Shown: positions 1 through 14,649, numbered from the stretch's first letter. The stretch is DNA of 64,000 nt from Sphingomonas sp. Leaf17 (GCF_001421505.1 NZ_LMKL01000004.1:1-64000), one strand, 5' to 3'. The notes: a model not told the origin generated them from the letters alone. Program-made: numbers and translations.

Positions 1-29
1 AAAAACCCATTCACAATACTACACAACGT

Positions 30-106
<77 letters not shown>

Positions 107-121
107 ACCTCATTTATAATA

Positions 122-152
122 CCTCGGAAGCCAACGGCTCCGGGGCCTTTTT
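122..152 (+). terminator. Rho-independent-type terminator after tRNA-fMet
   Basis: A GC-rich hairpin (CGGAAGCC, loop AAC, GGCTCCG, with one bulged base) is followed by GGGGCC and a five-T run. It lies 16 nt after the tRNA CCA end and most likely ends the tRNA transcript. Confidence 0.6.
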
Positions 153-159
153 GCGTTTC

Positions 160-544
160 CGCTCCAGCACATAGCGACAATGCTCGTCGGAGCCGTGAAC
201 CGAAATATCCAGAACAGCGCCAAGGCGATGTAAGCGCGACAACTTACCACATACCTCCCGTAGCAGTCCGCCGGACGAGCCACCTCAACGCCCGCTCTCA
301 GAACCCGGTTCTCACGCCGGCGACAAAGCTGAAACCACCAGTCCCGTCGCCGCGTGCATTCATCCAACCGGCGAGGTGTAACTAACGCGGTGCAGCCATT
401 CGTTCTTGTGCTGCACGTTCTGCACGCTCAGAAGATTAGTGGTAGACCACCGCAAAGCCCTTTGACTGACCAGTTATCCTGGGGCAAGCAGAGGCAGGCC
501 GTCGTCATGAAGCCGGTCATAGGGGCGGGGATAATCGACGGCAT
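160..544. other. intergenic stretch without a convincing gene
   Basis: About 385 bases lie between the tRNA terminator and the GH43 gene. Open frames here are short and lack ribosome-binding sites or recognisable protein features. The only element I can point to is TGGTAGACCAC at 440-450, a possible operator. The 3' part is expected to hold the promoter of the GH43-GH2 operon. Confidence 0.5.
440..450 (+). promoter_or_regulatory. possible FadR-type (GntR/FCD) operator upstream of GH43
   Basis: TGGTAGACCAC lies about 95 nt before the GH43 start. It resembles the TGG(T/C)A(A/T)GACCA elements found before GH115, the TBDR and the MFS operon of this locus, but it is one base shorter in the spacer. 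That makes it the weakest member of the set. Confidence 0.35.
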
Positions 545-5106
<4,562 letters not shown>

Positions 5107-5112
5107 GGGCGC

Positions 5113-7308
5113 TTACTGCCCCCACCGCGTCGGCGTCGCCGAGACCGTCAGCACCAGCTCGCCGCCGCCCGTGATATCCGCCTGTCGCACGAAGGGGGTG
5201 GTGAGCGGGCGGCCGTTCAGCGTGGCGCTGGCGATGTAGATCTTGTCCGGTGCCCAGTCCCTTGCCGTGATGGCGAAACGCTTGCCGTCCTCGCCGGTGA
5301 TGACTGCGTGCGGCTGGTGCGGCGCGTGGAGATAATACAGGTCGGTCGTCAGCTTGGGAAACAGGCCCAGCCGGTTGAAGACATAGTGCGAGCTCATCGC
5401 GCCATTGTCCTCGTCACCGGGATAGGCGTCCGGCGTGAAGCGCTGAAAGATGCGGTTCGCCCAGTAGCTGGCCAGGTCGGGCCGGCCGACATCGCTGAAC
5501 AGCCACGGCGTCGCGAAGCTCGGTTCGTTGGTGATGTCGATCAGGTTGGTGTCGAGAGCGTGGCGCAGCCGCTGGATGAACCGGTCGCGCCCACCCATCG
5601 CCGCGACCATGCCGGGCAGGTCGTGGAGCATGGTGTAGGAATAGACCCAGGCCGTTCCTTCGTAGAAGCCGACATTTTCATACTTCTTGCCGTCCCATCC
5701 GGTCTTGGGGTCGATCGTCTGGAAGCGCCCGTCGGCATGGCGGGGGATGATGAACCCGCTGTAGCCGTCGCTGGTCGCGCCGGCATTCCACACGTTGCGC
5801 CAGTTGCCCGACCGCTTCAGCAGCGCCGCCGCCTCGTCGGGCTGCCCCGCCACCGCCGCTAGTCGCCCGGCATAGAAATCGTTGAGCGCGAAGGCGGGCG
5901 TGGAGGAACCGGACCGTGCGCGCTGGTTGTCGGGTTCGGGGCTGCGGTCGCCCACCGCGAACCAGCCATCGATCAGATAGCGCGGCCGGCGTTCCTCGTG
6001 CGCGTTGTGCAGCGCGACCGCCGCCGCCCGGTTCCAGTCGACGCCGGGGACACCGCGGATCAGGCCTTCGCCCAGCACATTGTCGACCTCGTCCCCGCCC
6101 TGGCCGACGTGATAGTTTCGCCCGGCGATGAAGGCGGTGTGTGCCGCACCAAAGCGTTCGAAGGTTCGCACGATGGACGCGACATTGCCGCGATAGGCGG
6201 TGGGTCGTAGCAGCGTCATCAGTGGGAAGCCGGTGTGGTAGGTGTCCCACAGCGTGTAATAATCGTCCCAATGCGGTGTCGCGCGATCCGCCGGCGGCTG
6301 ATCCCGGGTGCGGTCGCGCGGCTGGATCGCGCTGTGATAAAGCGCGGTGTAGAAGCGGCGTTTATCCGCATCGCCGACCCCGTCGATCGTCGCGCGGGCA
6401 AGCTCCCGGTTCCAGTCGGCCTGTGCACCGCGACGGACGGCATCGTAGTTCCAGTCGGGAATATCCTCGGCGAGCAATTCGCCGGCGCGCTCGGCGCTGG
6501 TGAAGGATACCGCGACCTTCATCTGCACCGGCGTCCCCGGTTTTGCATCGAACTGCCACCATCCCGCCAGCCGGGTGTCGGCCCCCGCGCTGGCTTGCGT
6601 GGCGCCGGCCCGATCCTGCTCGCCGACGCGCACGCCCCAGCGGGTAGGCTTGCGATCGAGCTGGGCCACGAACCAGATATCGACCTCTGCCGGGTTCCAG
6701 TAGCTCCTGGCCCGCACGCGCGCGGTGATCCTTCCGCGTGCGGGGTCGAGTGTCACGTCGGCCCCCGCGCTTGCCAGCTCGCCGCGAATCTTGCGGGTGA
6801 TGTCGAACACCATCGTCGCCGGTTTGCCCGTCGGATAGCTGAAGCGGTACATGGCGGCATAGGGGGCGGGCGTGACCTCTGCCCGGATGCCGTAGCGTGT
6901 CAGCGTCACGCCATAGGCGTCCGCCGCGAGCCGTTCGTCCGCTTTCGGTGACAGGTGCTGCGTCTCGTCGAATACGGGATCGCCCGTCTGCGGCGACACG
7001 AGGAACGTGCCATAGGTCGTCCGCCCGCCCGACCCTTGTGTGTGCAGTTGCGCAAAGCCGCTGACCGGCGCGTCCTTGTCGTAACCGGCGTTGCTGCCGA
7101 CCAGCGTTTCGGGGCTGGGATGGATCGAACCGCCGGGCCGTGTCGGACCCGGCACGGTGTCGCCCTGATCGTCATTGCCCGTGCCGACACGCGGGTCGAT
7201 ATGGCGATACAGGGTATCGCGTTGGGCGCCGGGTTCCGCCGCCACCGCGTGTGTTGCGGCCACCACCAGCGCGATGGACACTGCCATGCGCGACGTTCCG
7301 TTCCTCAT
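5113..7308 (-). CDS. secreted glycoside hydrolase family 92 (alpha-mannosidase)
   Basis: This 731-residue protein has a signal peptide (residues 1-24, VAATHAVAA). It carries GH92 hallmarks: an N-terminal RVGTGNDDQGDTVPGPTRPGG region, HTQGSG, a DYYTLWDTYHTGFPLMTLLRP segment in the alpha/alpha barrel, GRNYHVGQGGDEVDN, and YPGDEDNGAMSSHYVF, where the D/E cluster corresponds to the calcium/water-activating site of the family. GH92 enzymes are calcium-dependent inverting exo-alpha-mannosidases. It is transcribed divergently from the GH115 gene across a 107-bp region with two operator-like sequences, and ends 6 bp after the convergent GH2 stop. Its presence suggests that the glycan contains alpha-linked mannose. 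Confidence 0.88.
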   Translation of the reverse strand: MRNGTSRMAVSIALVVAATHAVAAEPGAQRDTLYRHIDPRVGTGNDDQGDTVPGPTRPGGSIHPSPETLVGSNAGYDKDAPVSGFAQLHTQGSGGRTTYGTFLVSPQTGDPVFDETQHLSPKADERLAADAYGVTLTRYGIRAEVTPAPYAAMYRFSYPTGKPATMVFDITRKIRGELASAGADVTLDPARGRITARVRARSYWNPAEVDIWFVAQLDRKPTRWGVRVGEQDRAGATQASAGADTRLAGWWQFDAKPGTPVQMKVAVSFTSAERAGELLAEDIPDWNYDAVRRGAQADWNRELARATIDGVGDADKRRFYTALYHSAIQPRDRTRDQPPADRATPHWDDYYTLWDTYHTGFPLMTLLRPTAYRGNVASIVRTFERFGAAHTAFIAGRNYHVGQGGDEVDNVLGEGLIRGVPGVDWNRAAAVALHNAHEERRPRYLIDGWFAVGDRSPEPDNQRARSGSSTPAFALNDFYAGRLAAVAGQPDEAAALLKRSGNWRNVWNAGATSDGYSGFIIPRHADGRFQTIDPKTGWDGKKYENVGFYEGTAWVYSYTMLHDLPGMVAAMGGRDRFIQRLRHALDTNLIDITNEPSFATPWLFSDVGRPDLASYWANRIFQRFTPDAYPGDEDNGAMSSHYVFNRLGLFPKLTTDLYYLHAPHQPHAVITGEDGKRFAITARDWAPDKIYIASATLNGRPLTTPFVRQADITGGGELVLTVSATPTRWGQ

Positions 7309-7355
7309 CCTCGCCTCCCGTTTCTTGTCTGTCGCTCGACTTAGCGTATGCCGAG

Positions 7356-7403
7356 TGGCATGACCATATTTGACCGTTCGCGACAGAGTGGCAAGACCAA
7401 TTA
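7356..7403 (+). promoter_or_regulatory. paired FadR-type operators in the GH92/GH115 divergent promoter
   Basis: TGGCATGACCATA (7356-7368) and TGGCAAGACCAAT (starting 7389) are two copies of one element, 33 bp apart. The second runs into the AGGAG ribosome-binding site of GH115, so repressor bound there would block expression directly. The form TGGNNNNACCA is that expected for FadR-subfamily GntR proteins, and such a regulator is encoded at 13606-14406. Confidence 0.6.
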
Positions 7404-7415
7404 GGAGTTCTCAGG

Positions 7416-10181
7416 ATGCGACGATTGCTCTGGGTAGTATTGGCGAGTACGACGACGCTGGCTGGCGGGACGGCGGCCTCCGCGGCACCGGTGTCGCTCG
7501 ACCGGACGACCGTCCTGATCGACTCCGCCGGGATGGGCGAGACGGCGACGCTGGCCGCCGGTATGCTTGCCGACGATCTTGCCAGCCTGGGTGCCGCACG
7601 CCCGGCGGTGGTGACCGCGCTGTCCGCCTGCGCGGCGACCTGCATCGTGCTGGGCCGCTACGACTCGCCGCTGATCGCCCGCCTGACGAGGCAGGGCGGC
7701 GTCGACCTGTCGATGCTGGCCGGTGCGTGGGAACGCAACGTCCGTGCGACCCTGCGCGTCGACGGGCGTACCATCCTGCTGATTGCCGGATCCGACCGGC
7801 GCGGCACCGTTTATGGTGCGGTCGATCTGTCGCGCGCGCTGGGCGTTTCGCCCTGGCGCTGGTGGGCCGATGTCGCCCCCCGCAAGCGACCGCATCTCGC
7901 GATCGACGATGCGACGGTCGTGTCGCGCAGTCCGTCGGTGCGGTATCGCGGTATCTTCCTGAACGACGAGGACTGGGGCCTTCAGCCCTGGGCGGCAAAG
8001 ACCTACGATCCGGCCAAGGGCAATATCGGCCCGCGAACCTATGCCCGGGTGTTCGAGTTGATGTGGCGGCTGAAGGCGAACACGCTGTGGCCGGCGATGC
8101 ACAGCATCTCGACGCCTTTCTACGGCGACCCCGGCAACGCACCGCTGGCCGACGCCTACGGGATCGTCATCGGCACCAGCCACGCCGAACCGATGATGCG
8201 CAACAACCTGCGCGAATGGGATGAAAGCAAGCGCGGCGCGTTCGACTTCACCCGCCGCCCGGACGCCATCGTGGACTATTGGCGCGACCGCATCGCATCC
8301 ACGCGGCAATGGGACAGCATCTACACGCTCGGCCTGCGCGGCATCCACGACGGACCGATGCAGGGTGCGACCACCAATGACGAGCGGCGAGCCATCCTGG
8401 AGACGGTGTTCGCGCGGCAGCAGGCCCTGCTGGCCAGCATGGTGAAGCGGCCGCTGTCGGACATCCCGCAGGTGTTCGTCGCCTATCATGAGTTGCAGGA
8501 GGCCTATGACGCCGGCCTGAAGGTACCGGACGACGTTACGTTGATGTGGACCGACGACAATTACGGCTATCTGCGACGGCTGAGCACGCCTGCCGAGCGG
8601 ACCCGCCGTGGTGGGGCCGGAGTCTATTATCACTTGTCCTATTGGGGACGGCCGCACGACTATCTCTGGCTTGGCACGACCCATCCCGCCCTGATCCGCG
8701 AGCAGATGCGCCGCGCGTGGGACACGGACGCGCGGCGTATGTGGATCGTCAATGTCGGCGATATCAAGCCGATCGAGTATCTCAGCCAGTATTTCCTCGA
8801 TCTCGCCTTTGACGCACGGCTGTTCGACGAAACGCCAGAGGCACACCTGACGCGATTCATGGCCGAACAGTTCGGCAGCGCCGACGGGCCTGCGATCGCC
8901 GCGATCATGACCCGCTTCTACGACCTGGCATGGGAACGGCGACCCGAGTTCATGGGCTTCGGCGAAACCGAATGGGTCACGCCGAACCGCCCGTCCGACT
9001 ATGTCCAGTCGGACGGCGAGGAGGCGCAGGCGCGTGTCGCGGCCTATCGCGATCTGGCCGCCCGGGCAGCGGCGATCGCGGCGCGCCTGCCCGCCGATCG
9101 GCGCGATGCCTATTTCGAACTGGTGCTGTATCCCGTGCGGGGGGCGGCGGGGCTGAACGACCGGATCCTGTCGCTGGACCTTGCCAACCTGTATGCCCGC
9201 CAGCAGCGCGCGGGTGCCAATGTCTATGTCGATCGCGCGCGCGCGGCACACGCCGCGCTGGTCGCGGATACCGCGGCCTTCAACGCACTGGGTGGTGGCA
9301 AGTGGCGCGGGATCATGGACATGGCACCCCGTCGCCTGCCGGTGTTCGACGAACCGGTGTGGCCGCACTGGACGCCGTCGGCGCGCACCGGCTGTGCGCT
9401 TGCGGCGTGGGGCGCGTGGATCGGGGATGAGAACACCCTGTCGTTCGTGCCCGGCCAGCCCGCCGAGCGACAGGTCACGCTGTTCGGCTATCGGCCGCAG
9501 GACACCGCATGGCGACTGGTCAAGGCGACGGGCGGGCTGTCGCTTCAGACGACGGCTGGCACCTTGTCCAAGGCCAGCGCCTACGAGGCGCGGCTGACCG
9601 TGCGCTATGACGGCGTCGGAACACCCGGCACGCTGCAAATCGCCTGCGATGGCGCGCCGCTGCTGCTGCATGCCGCGGCGGTGGCACGACCACCGGCGGC
9701 GTCGGGTCCGTTTGTCGAGCGCGATCGACGGGTGACGATACCGGCCGGTGGCGCAGAGGGCAGGGGCGGATGGATCCTGCAACCGGGACTGGGCAGCATG
9801 GGCGCGAGCCTTGTCGCACCCATCGGCAAGGCCGGACCCACCGCACCCGCGCGGTATCGCTTCGCCACCGTCACCACGGCGGACGCGACGCTGCGTGTCG
9901 TGGCGTTGCCGACACATCCGATCAATCCCGCGCATGGCGTGCGGGTTGCGGTATCGCTGGACGATGGTCCGGCCATCACGCTCGATCTCGCGACCACCGG
10001 CCGCAGCGACCGTTGGCGCGGCAATGTGCTGTCCAATACCGCCATAGCCGCTGTGCCGCTGTCCCAGCTTGCCGCCGGCACGCACCGGCTGGCGATAAAG
10101 GCGCTCGATCCCGGCGTGATCCTCGACCGGGTCGAGATCGTGCTGGACCGCGCACGCCTCCGGTACGGCGCAGAGCGCTGA
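7416..10181 (+). CDS. secreted glycoside hydrolase family 115 (xylan alpha-1,2-glucuronidase)
   Basis: This 921-residue exported enzyme has a signal peptide (residues 1-23, ending ASAA). The family is recognised by YGAVDLSRALGVSPWRWWADV, VRYRGIFLNDEDWGLQPWA, LMWRLKANTLWPAMH, IGTSHAEPMMRNN and WTDDNYGYLRRLS, which form the GH115 alpha/beta and TIM-barrel core, and by a C-terminal GH115_C beta domain (about 750-915). Characterised GH115 enzymes release glucuronate or 4-O-methyl-glucuronate from xylan chains or oligosaccharides. An AGGAG site lies 7 nt before the ATG at 7416. The enzyme links the locus to UxuA (16186-17355), which acts in hexuronate catabolism. Two operator-like elements lie directly upstream. 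Confidence 0.92.
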   Translation: MRRLLWVVLASTTTLAGGTAASAAPVSLDRTTVLIDSAGMGETATLAAGMLADDLASLGAARPAVVTALSACAATCIVLGRYDSPLIARLTRQGGVDLSMLAGAWERNVRATLRVDGRTILLIAGSDRRGTVYGAVDLSRALGVSPWRWWADVAPRKRPHLAIDDATVVSRSPSVRYRGIFLNDEDWGLQPWAAKTYDPAKGNIGPRTYARVFELMWRLKANTLWPAMHSISTPFYGDPGNAPLADAYGIVIGTSHAEPMMRNNLREWDESKRGAFDFTRRPDAIVDYWRDRIASTRQWDSIYTLGLRGIHDGPMQGATTNDERRAILETVFARQQALLASMVKRPLSDIPQVFVAYHELQEAYDAGLKVPDDVTLMWTDDNYGYLRRLSTPAERTRRGGAGVYYHLSYWGRPHDYLWLGTTHPALIREQMRRAWDTDARRMWIVNVGDIKPIEYLSQYFLDLAFDARLFDETPEAHLTRFMAEQFGSADGPAIAAIMTRFYDLAWERRPEFMGFGETEWVTPNRPSDYVQSDGEEAQARVAAYRDLAARAAAIAARLPADRRDAYFELVLYPVRGAAGLNDRILSLDLANLYARQQRAGANVYVDRARAAHAALVADTAAFNALGGGKWRGIMDMAPRRLPVFDEPVWPHWTPSARTGCALAAWGAWIGDENTLSFVPGQPAERQVTLFGYRPQDTAWRLVKATGGLSLQTTAGTLSKASAYEARLTVRYDGVGTPGTLQIACDGAPLLLHAAAVARPPAASGPFVERDRRVTIPAGGAEGRGGWILQPGLGSMGASLVAPIGKAGPTAPARYRFATVTTADATLRVVALPTHPINPAHGVRVAVSLDDGPAITLDLATTGRSDRWRGNVLSNTAIAAVPLSQLAAGTHRLAIKALDPGVILDRVEIVLDRARLRYGAER

Positions 10182-10189
10182 TAAAAGGA

Positions 10190-10218
10190 CGGCGCCCGCT
10201 CCGGAAGGAGGGGCGCCG
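10190..10218. terminator. hairpin between convergent GH115 and TBDR genes
   Basis: An inverted repeat (GGCGCCCGCTCC / GGAGGGGCGCC, one bulge, GGAA loop) sits between two convergent stop codons. It can fold in either transcript and may act as a bidirectional terminator, though no strong T-run follows. Confidence 0.5.
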
Positions 10219-10242
10219 CCAGTCGTGGGGGACAGGGTAGGA

Positions 10243-13200
10243 TTAGAAGGTCGAACGCGCAGTCACGGTAAAGGTCCGGCCGTCATAGTCCGCGCGACGG
10301 ATGAGCCGCGGATCATTCTCATATTCGACGCGGATCGCATTGGTGAGGTTGTAGGCATCGAACGACAGTGAAACCCGGTCGTTGACGTTGTACGAGGCCG
10401 ACATGTCGAGCTGGCCACGCGACCGGACCTGTCGTGCGGCCCCGGTGAAGGTTCCGGCCGACGCCAGGTCGTATTTGCTGCGCACGTTGTAGACCAGACG
10501 CAGGCCATAATCGGTGGTTTCATAATAGCCGATCAGGTTGGCGTTGTGCTTCGACACGCCCGGCAGGGTCGCCTGGGCACCCGATGCGGTTTTGCCGCTG
10601 ATGTCGGTGAAGGCATAGTTGAAGCCGCCGCCAAGGTGGCTGAGCGCCCCCGGCAGGAAGTCCAGGCTCTGCTGTACGTTCACCTCCAGGCCACGGACCG
10701 TGATCGGGCTGGTCTGGTTCACGAAGCCGCTGGCGGCGACCAGGAACGGCGTCGGCACGGCACCGCCCGTGTAGATCAGGCTGCTTTCGCACCGGTCGCC
10801 GTTCACGGTCAGTCGACCCAGTCCCAGCGCGGTCGCATCGGGCGGGCACAATTGGCGCGGATCGGAAATGTTGGCGATCAGGCCGGTGATCCGCTTCTGG
10901 AACCCGGCCAGCGACACGATCCCGTTGGGCCGGTTATACCATTCCAGCGACACGTCGAACGACGTCGAGTCATAGGGTTTGAGGTCCGGGTTGCCCAGCG
11001 TCAGCGAATAGACGCCGTTGACGGGATTGCCGACAATCGTGACCGGCGTGAACTGGCGCGGTTGCGGACGGACATAGGTGCGATAGGCCGCACCGCGCAG
11101 CAACAGCTTGTCGCTGAGATCGGCCACGAGGATAAACGACGGCAGCAGCTTGCCGTAGGTGTTCTTGTAGGTGACCGTGCGGAAGTCAGTGGGAGAGCCG
11201 ATCGTCCCGGTCAGCGACACGCGGTTGAGGGCGTCGATCGTATTGCGCGCATATTCGTAGCGCAGGCCGCCATTGCCGCGGATGGTGATCCCGCCAAGGT
11301 CCATCTTGTATTTGACCTGGGCATAGCCAATCGCGAGGTCGGTGGTGTTGTCGAAATTGTAGAGCGAATAGTTGTTGTCGTTGTAGCGGATGTTGAAACC
11401 CTGCGGCGACAGCGCTCCGCCCGGGAAGACGGTGACGGGCTGCAACCGCGCGATCGCCTGTTCAAACGGCGTGACCTGCCAGTTGGTGCTGTAGGCCCCG
11501 CCCTTGCCGCCGAAGAAGTCGCTGGCCGTCGGGCTTTGCGTGATGAAGCTGCCGTCGATGTTCTGCGTCTGGATCCCGAAGGCGGAGATGCGATAGCCTT
11601 CTGATTTGAAGTCATTGTGTTCAAACCGGAACCCGGCCTGGATACCGCTGATCGCGCTATCGGTGAAGGTCCGCTCGACGTCCCACTGATAGGCGAGCAC
11701 TTCGGTCGTGACATAGCTTTCGGTGCCGGTCAGCTGAAGCCGGTTGGTGCGTCCGGCGGCGGTCGGCGAATTGTAATATTGCGTGGGATCGGCAACGCCG
11801 CCCCAATACCATGTCGGCACCGCGCTGCTGATGAGCGGGGTGGGATTGAGGGTGTAGCTGAAATCGTCGAGATTGCCGGCACCGGTGCGCAGCGTACCCG
11901 ACCCACCATTCCCGCTCGTCGTCTGGAGGCGATCGAAATCAAGCGACAATTCCGCCGATTCGTTGCGCGCCTTCGACGCGGTCAGGATCGAGCTGAGCCG
12001 CCAGTTGTCGTCGTTATACTCGGCCTTGCCATTGATGCCCCAGGCGCGCTGAACGATACCAAGGCGACGGGTCGACGCGCGCGGATCGGCGGCGTTGGCA
12101 AAATCAATGTCGGTAACGACGTAGCGCCCGTCGTCCAGCGCGACCGGACTCGACAGCGCGGTCAGGCGGCTGACGTCGTTATTGCCGACGATCGACAGAT
12201 ACTGCGTCGTTTTGGGCAGTCGCCGATCCGTGTAGAAACCGGTGACGCCGACGCGCGTGTTGTCATCGGGCTTCCATTCGGCACCGGCCGCGCCGGTGTA
12301 CAGATTGCCTGGATTGAGCCGTGAATATTGCCGCAGCTGCGAATTGTAGAGAACACCGGTCGTCGATGTCGTGCCGGTGCAGGACGGGCACGCCGCCGAG
12401 CGCGGATAATAGGCTCCCAGGATCGACGCGTTCGCCTGAGCCTGAGCCGCGGAGAAGGCGGAATAGCTGTTGAACTGCAGCGTATCGCGGCGGAAATTCT
12501 CCTTCTTGTACGCCAGCACGCCGAAGACCGCGAAACTGTCGGAGAACAGGTGATTGTAGCCAAGCGTCGCCGCCGGTGCGAACTTGTCGCCAAGCTGGTT
12601 GTATTCGAGCGCGGCCTTGACGAATCCGCCTTCCTTGCGGTCGAGGGCAGGGGCGATCTGAAGGTCGACGTTGCCGGACAGCCCGCCCGACTGGGCATTG
12701 GCCAGCGGCGATTTGTCGACGACGATCGCGCTGAAGATATCGGAATTGAACGCCCCGAGCGGTGCGGCATCGGCCAGAACGGGTTCGGCAAAGGCGACGC
12801 CGTTGATGGTCAGACGCGCATATTCGCCGGGAAGGCCGCGCAGGTTGATGGTCGCATTGCGCCCCTCCGCCTCGCGGTTGATCTGCACGCCGGGGACACG
12901 CTGCAACGCCTCGCCGACGTTGAGGTCGGGAAACCGCCCGAGGCCGTCCGACGAGATGCCGTCGGTGATCGCGACTTCGGTCCGCTTCGATCGGATTGCA
13001 TTGGCATAGCTTTGACGAAAGCCGGTGACGACGATCTCGCCGTCCGCGTCGGCACCGACCGGCGACGCCGCATCCGGGGCGGCCGTCGTCTGGTCGGGAT
13101 TGGTCGGTGTCGTGACGGTGGGGGTGGCCGGATCGGCGGGCGGGGCGGATGCCGGTCGTTCCTGCGCCAGCGCCGGCGTTCCGGCGAGTGCCGTTGCGGC

Positions 13201-13248
13201 CAGCAAGAGTGCGACCGATGGCGAAAGCCTCTTATCGAACACGTTCAT
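10243..13248 (-). CDS. TonB-dependent receptor (oligosaccharide uptake, glycan locus)
   Basis: This is a 1001-residue outer-membrane receptor of the large Caulobacter/Sphingomonas type. It has a signal peptide (1-28, ending PALAQ), a Pro/Thr-rich linker and a TonB-box-like GEIVVTGFRQS. A plug domain follows with the GRFPDLNVGEALQRVPGV and INLRGLPGEYARLTINGV motifs, then a 22-stranded barrel ending in an aromatic residue (ARSTF). The ATG at 13248 is preferred because it has a GGGAGAGGGG site a few bases upstream and starts the signal peptide; the frame is open further upstream. Two operator-like sequences lie 60-105 bp upstream, so it should be co-regulated with GH115. It probably takes up the oligosaccharide handled by the flanking hydrolases. 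Confidence 0.92.
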   Translation of the reverse strand: MNVFDKRLSPSVALLLAATALAGTPALAQERPASAPPADPATPTVTTPTNPDQTTAAPDAASPVGADADGEIVVTGFRQSYANAIRSKRTEVAITDGISSDGLGRFPDLNVGEALQRVPGVQINREAEGRNATINLRGLPGEYARLTINGVAFAEPVLADAAPLGAFNSDIFSAIVVDKSPLANAQSGGLSGNVDLQIAPALDRKEGGFVKAALEYNQLGDKFAPAATLGYNHLFSDSFAVFGVLAYKKENFRRDTLQFNSYSAFSAAQAQANASILGAYYPRSAACPSCTGTTSTTGVLYNSQLRQYSRLNPGNLYTGAAGAEWKPDDNTRVGVTGFYTDRRLPKTTQYLSIVGNNDVSRLTALSSPVALDDGRYVVTDIDFANAADPRASTRRLGIVQRAWGINGKAEYNDDNWRLSSILTASKARNESAELSLDFDRLQTTSGNGGSGTLRTGAGNLDDFSYTLNPTPLISSAVPTWYWGGVADPTQYYNSPTAAGRTNRLQLTGTESYVTTEVLAYQWDVERTFTDSAISGIQAGFRFEHNDFKSEGYRISAFGIQTQNIDGSFITQSPTASDFFGGKGGAYSTNWQVTPFEQAIARLQPVTVFPGGALSPQGFNIRYNDNNYSLYNFDNTTDLAIGYAQVKYKMDLGGITIRGNGGLRYEYARNTIDALNRVSLTGTIGSPTDFRTVTYKNTYGKLLPSFILVADLSDKLLLRGAAYRTYVRPQPRQFTPVTIVGNPVNGVYSLTLGNPDLKPYDSTSFDVSLEWYNRPNGIVSLAGFQKRITGLIANISDPRQLCPPDATALGLGRLTVNGDRCESSLIYTGGAVPTPFLVAASGFVNQTSPITVRGLEVNVQQSLDFLPGALSHLGGGFNYAFTDISGKTASGAQATLPGVSKHNANLIGYYETTDYGLRLVYNVRSKYDLASAGTFTGAARQVRSRGQLDMSASYNVNDRVSLSFDAYNLTNAIRVEYENDPRLIRRADYDGRTFTVTARSTF

Positions 13249-13605
13249 TTCCCCTCTCCCCTCGGAGTTTGTCGACATCATCCGGCGCATTCTGCACTGA
13301 CCAGATGTTGTCATACCACCGACGCGCATGGTCGATTTATTTGGTAAGACAATCATGGCGTAACTGGTTTGATGTGTCAAACGGCCAATTATCGTGTTGT
13401 GCAGATCCGAAACGGCTCGCGATTTGGGGACGGGGGCGTCGCGGTGAACGAGTTCCGGGGCAGGGGCGATCGTTAACGCGGCGCGGGCGCACGGTTCCGG
13501 GCCGTATCGCATCGTGCCCGACCAGTCGCCCTGTCAGTCGCTCTCTGTGGTTGGTGCGGACGCAGGGTAACGGTGCCGGCGGTCATTGCCGTGTGCGTGA
13601 ACCCG
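13249..13605. promoter_or_regulatory. TBDR promoter region with two FadR-type operators
   Basis: This 357-bp gene-free stretch contains TGGTATGACAA on the minus strand (13308-13318) and TGGTAAGACAA on the plus strand (13342-13352). They are 34 bp apart, almost the same spacing as the pair before GH115. The rest, including the part next to the GntR stop codon, shows no gene that I can support. Confidence 0.5.
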
Positions 13606-14406
13606 TCAGGGCGTTGGCCTGGTATCGACCGCATATCGGCGACGGGTTTTGGCGAGTGACCGGCGCGCCTCCTCGACCGCCAGTTCTTCCGTCCTGAACA
13701 GCAGATGGTCCATTACCGAGGCAAGATGCGCGCGCATTGCCGCCCGCGCGGCATTCGCATCGCCCGCCCGCAGGGCCCTGACGATCAGCGCATGCTCTTC
13801 GACGACCGGACGGATCTTGGCGTCGCGGGCCTTGGCGTGGAGCAGGGCGCATTCCGGCGAGGTCGATCGCAGGTGCCAGAGATCCTCGATGGTCCGCAGG
13901 ATGCCGGCATTGCGCGTGGCGGCGGCAATGGTCAGGTGGAAGTCGCGGTCGGCTTCCTCGGTCACCTCCGGCCGCAGGTTTTCGGCGGTCATGGCCTTGA
14001 CCAGCGTGTCGAGTCGGTCGAGCTGATCGTCGGTAATCTGCAGCGCGGCCAGAGCCGCCGCCTCCCCCTCGAACGCCAGTCGCGCCTCGGTCAATTCAAA
14101 TGCGGTGATGGCAAAGCCGGGCTGTTCGTCCTGCCCCGGCAACCGGGTGACATAGGCGCCCGAGCCGAGCCGTACTTCGATGAAGCCCTGTACCTCCAGC
14201 GCGATCAGCGCTTCGCGCACGACGGGGCGGCTCGCGCTGTAATCAATCGCAAGTTCGCGCTCGGAGGGAAGCCGGTCACCAACCTCGAACGCGCCCGCGT
14301 TCAATTGGTCAAACAGTTTTCGGGCGATCCGCTGATACAGCCGGTCGTTCGACGCGGGCGACGCCGCGTCGGTCCCGTCGCTATCGGATGGATTGCGGAT
14401 AGTCAT
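13606..14406 (-). CDS. GntR-family regulator, FadR/FCD subfamily
   Basis: This is a 266-residue repressor. Residues 22-92 form the GntR winged helix (RIARKLFDQLNAG, GDRLPSERELA, SASRPVVREALIALE, GSGAYV). Residues 105-250 form the all-helical FCD ligand domain with its metal-binding pattern (DRDFHLTIA, EEHALIVRAL, MRAHLASVMDHL). FCD regulators of the UxuR/ExuR/LldR kind sense uronates, aldonates or carboxylates. Its place between the TBDR and the MFS/UxuA operon, and the recurring TGGTAAGACCA elements around it, make it the likely local regulator. A plausible inducer is a hexuronate or a downstream intermediate. Confidence 0.9.
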   Translation of the reverse strand: MTIRNPSDSDGTDAASPASNDRLYQRIARKLFDQLNAGAFEVGDRLPSERELAIDYSASRPVVREALIALEVQGFIEVRLGSGAYVTRLPGQDEQPGFAITAFELTEARLAFEGEAAALAALQITDDQLDRLDTLVKAMTAENLRPEVTEEADRDFHLTIAAATRNAGILRTIEDLWHLRSTSPECALLHAKARDAKIRPVVEEHALIVRALRAGDANAARAAMRAHLASVMDHLLFRTEELAVEEARRSLAKTRRRYAVDTRPTP

Positions 14407-14649
14407 CGACGATTACACCACCATTACCAGTTCAGGTCCATTTCATTGCTCGTGTAGGTTACTGCGCCAGCGATGCATAGACGCGCGTCGATGATACTCC
14501 GGTCGGACGGGTGCGCGCATCGTCGCGTCGCGGTGCCGGAGTGCCGACCCTGCTCGATCACGATGGTGGTCGTCTGATCGCATAGTGCCCGGTCAAACCA
14601 GCGTGTCTCGACCAAAAGACCGCAACCCGACATAAGGGTTGGTTTTATC

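Noticed and set aside
110-367. An 85-codon minus-strand frame in the gap after the tRNA
   Set aside because: It begins inside the intergenic stretch without a ribosome-binding site, runs across the tRNA terminator hairpin and has no recognisable features.
14411-14431. TGGTAATGGTGG before the GntR gene as an autoregulatory operator
   Set aside because: It lacks the right half-site (GACCA) and does not fit the motif as well as the other copies.
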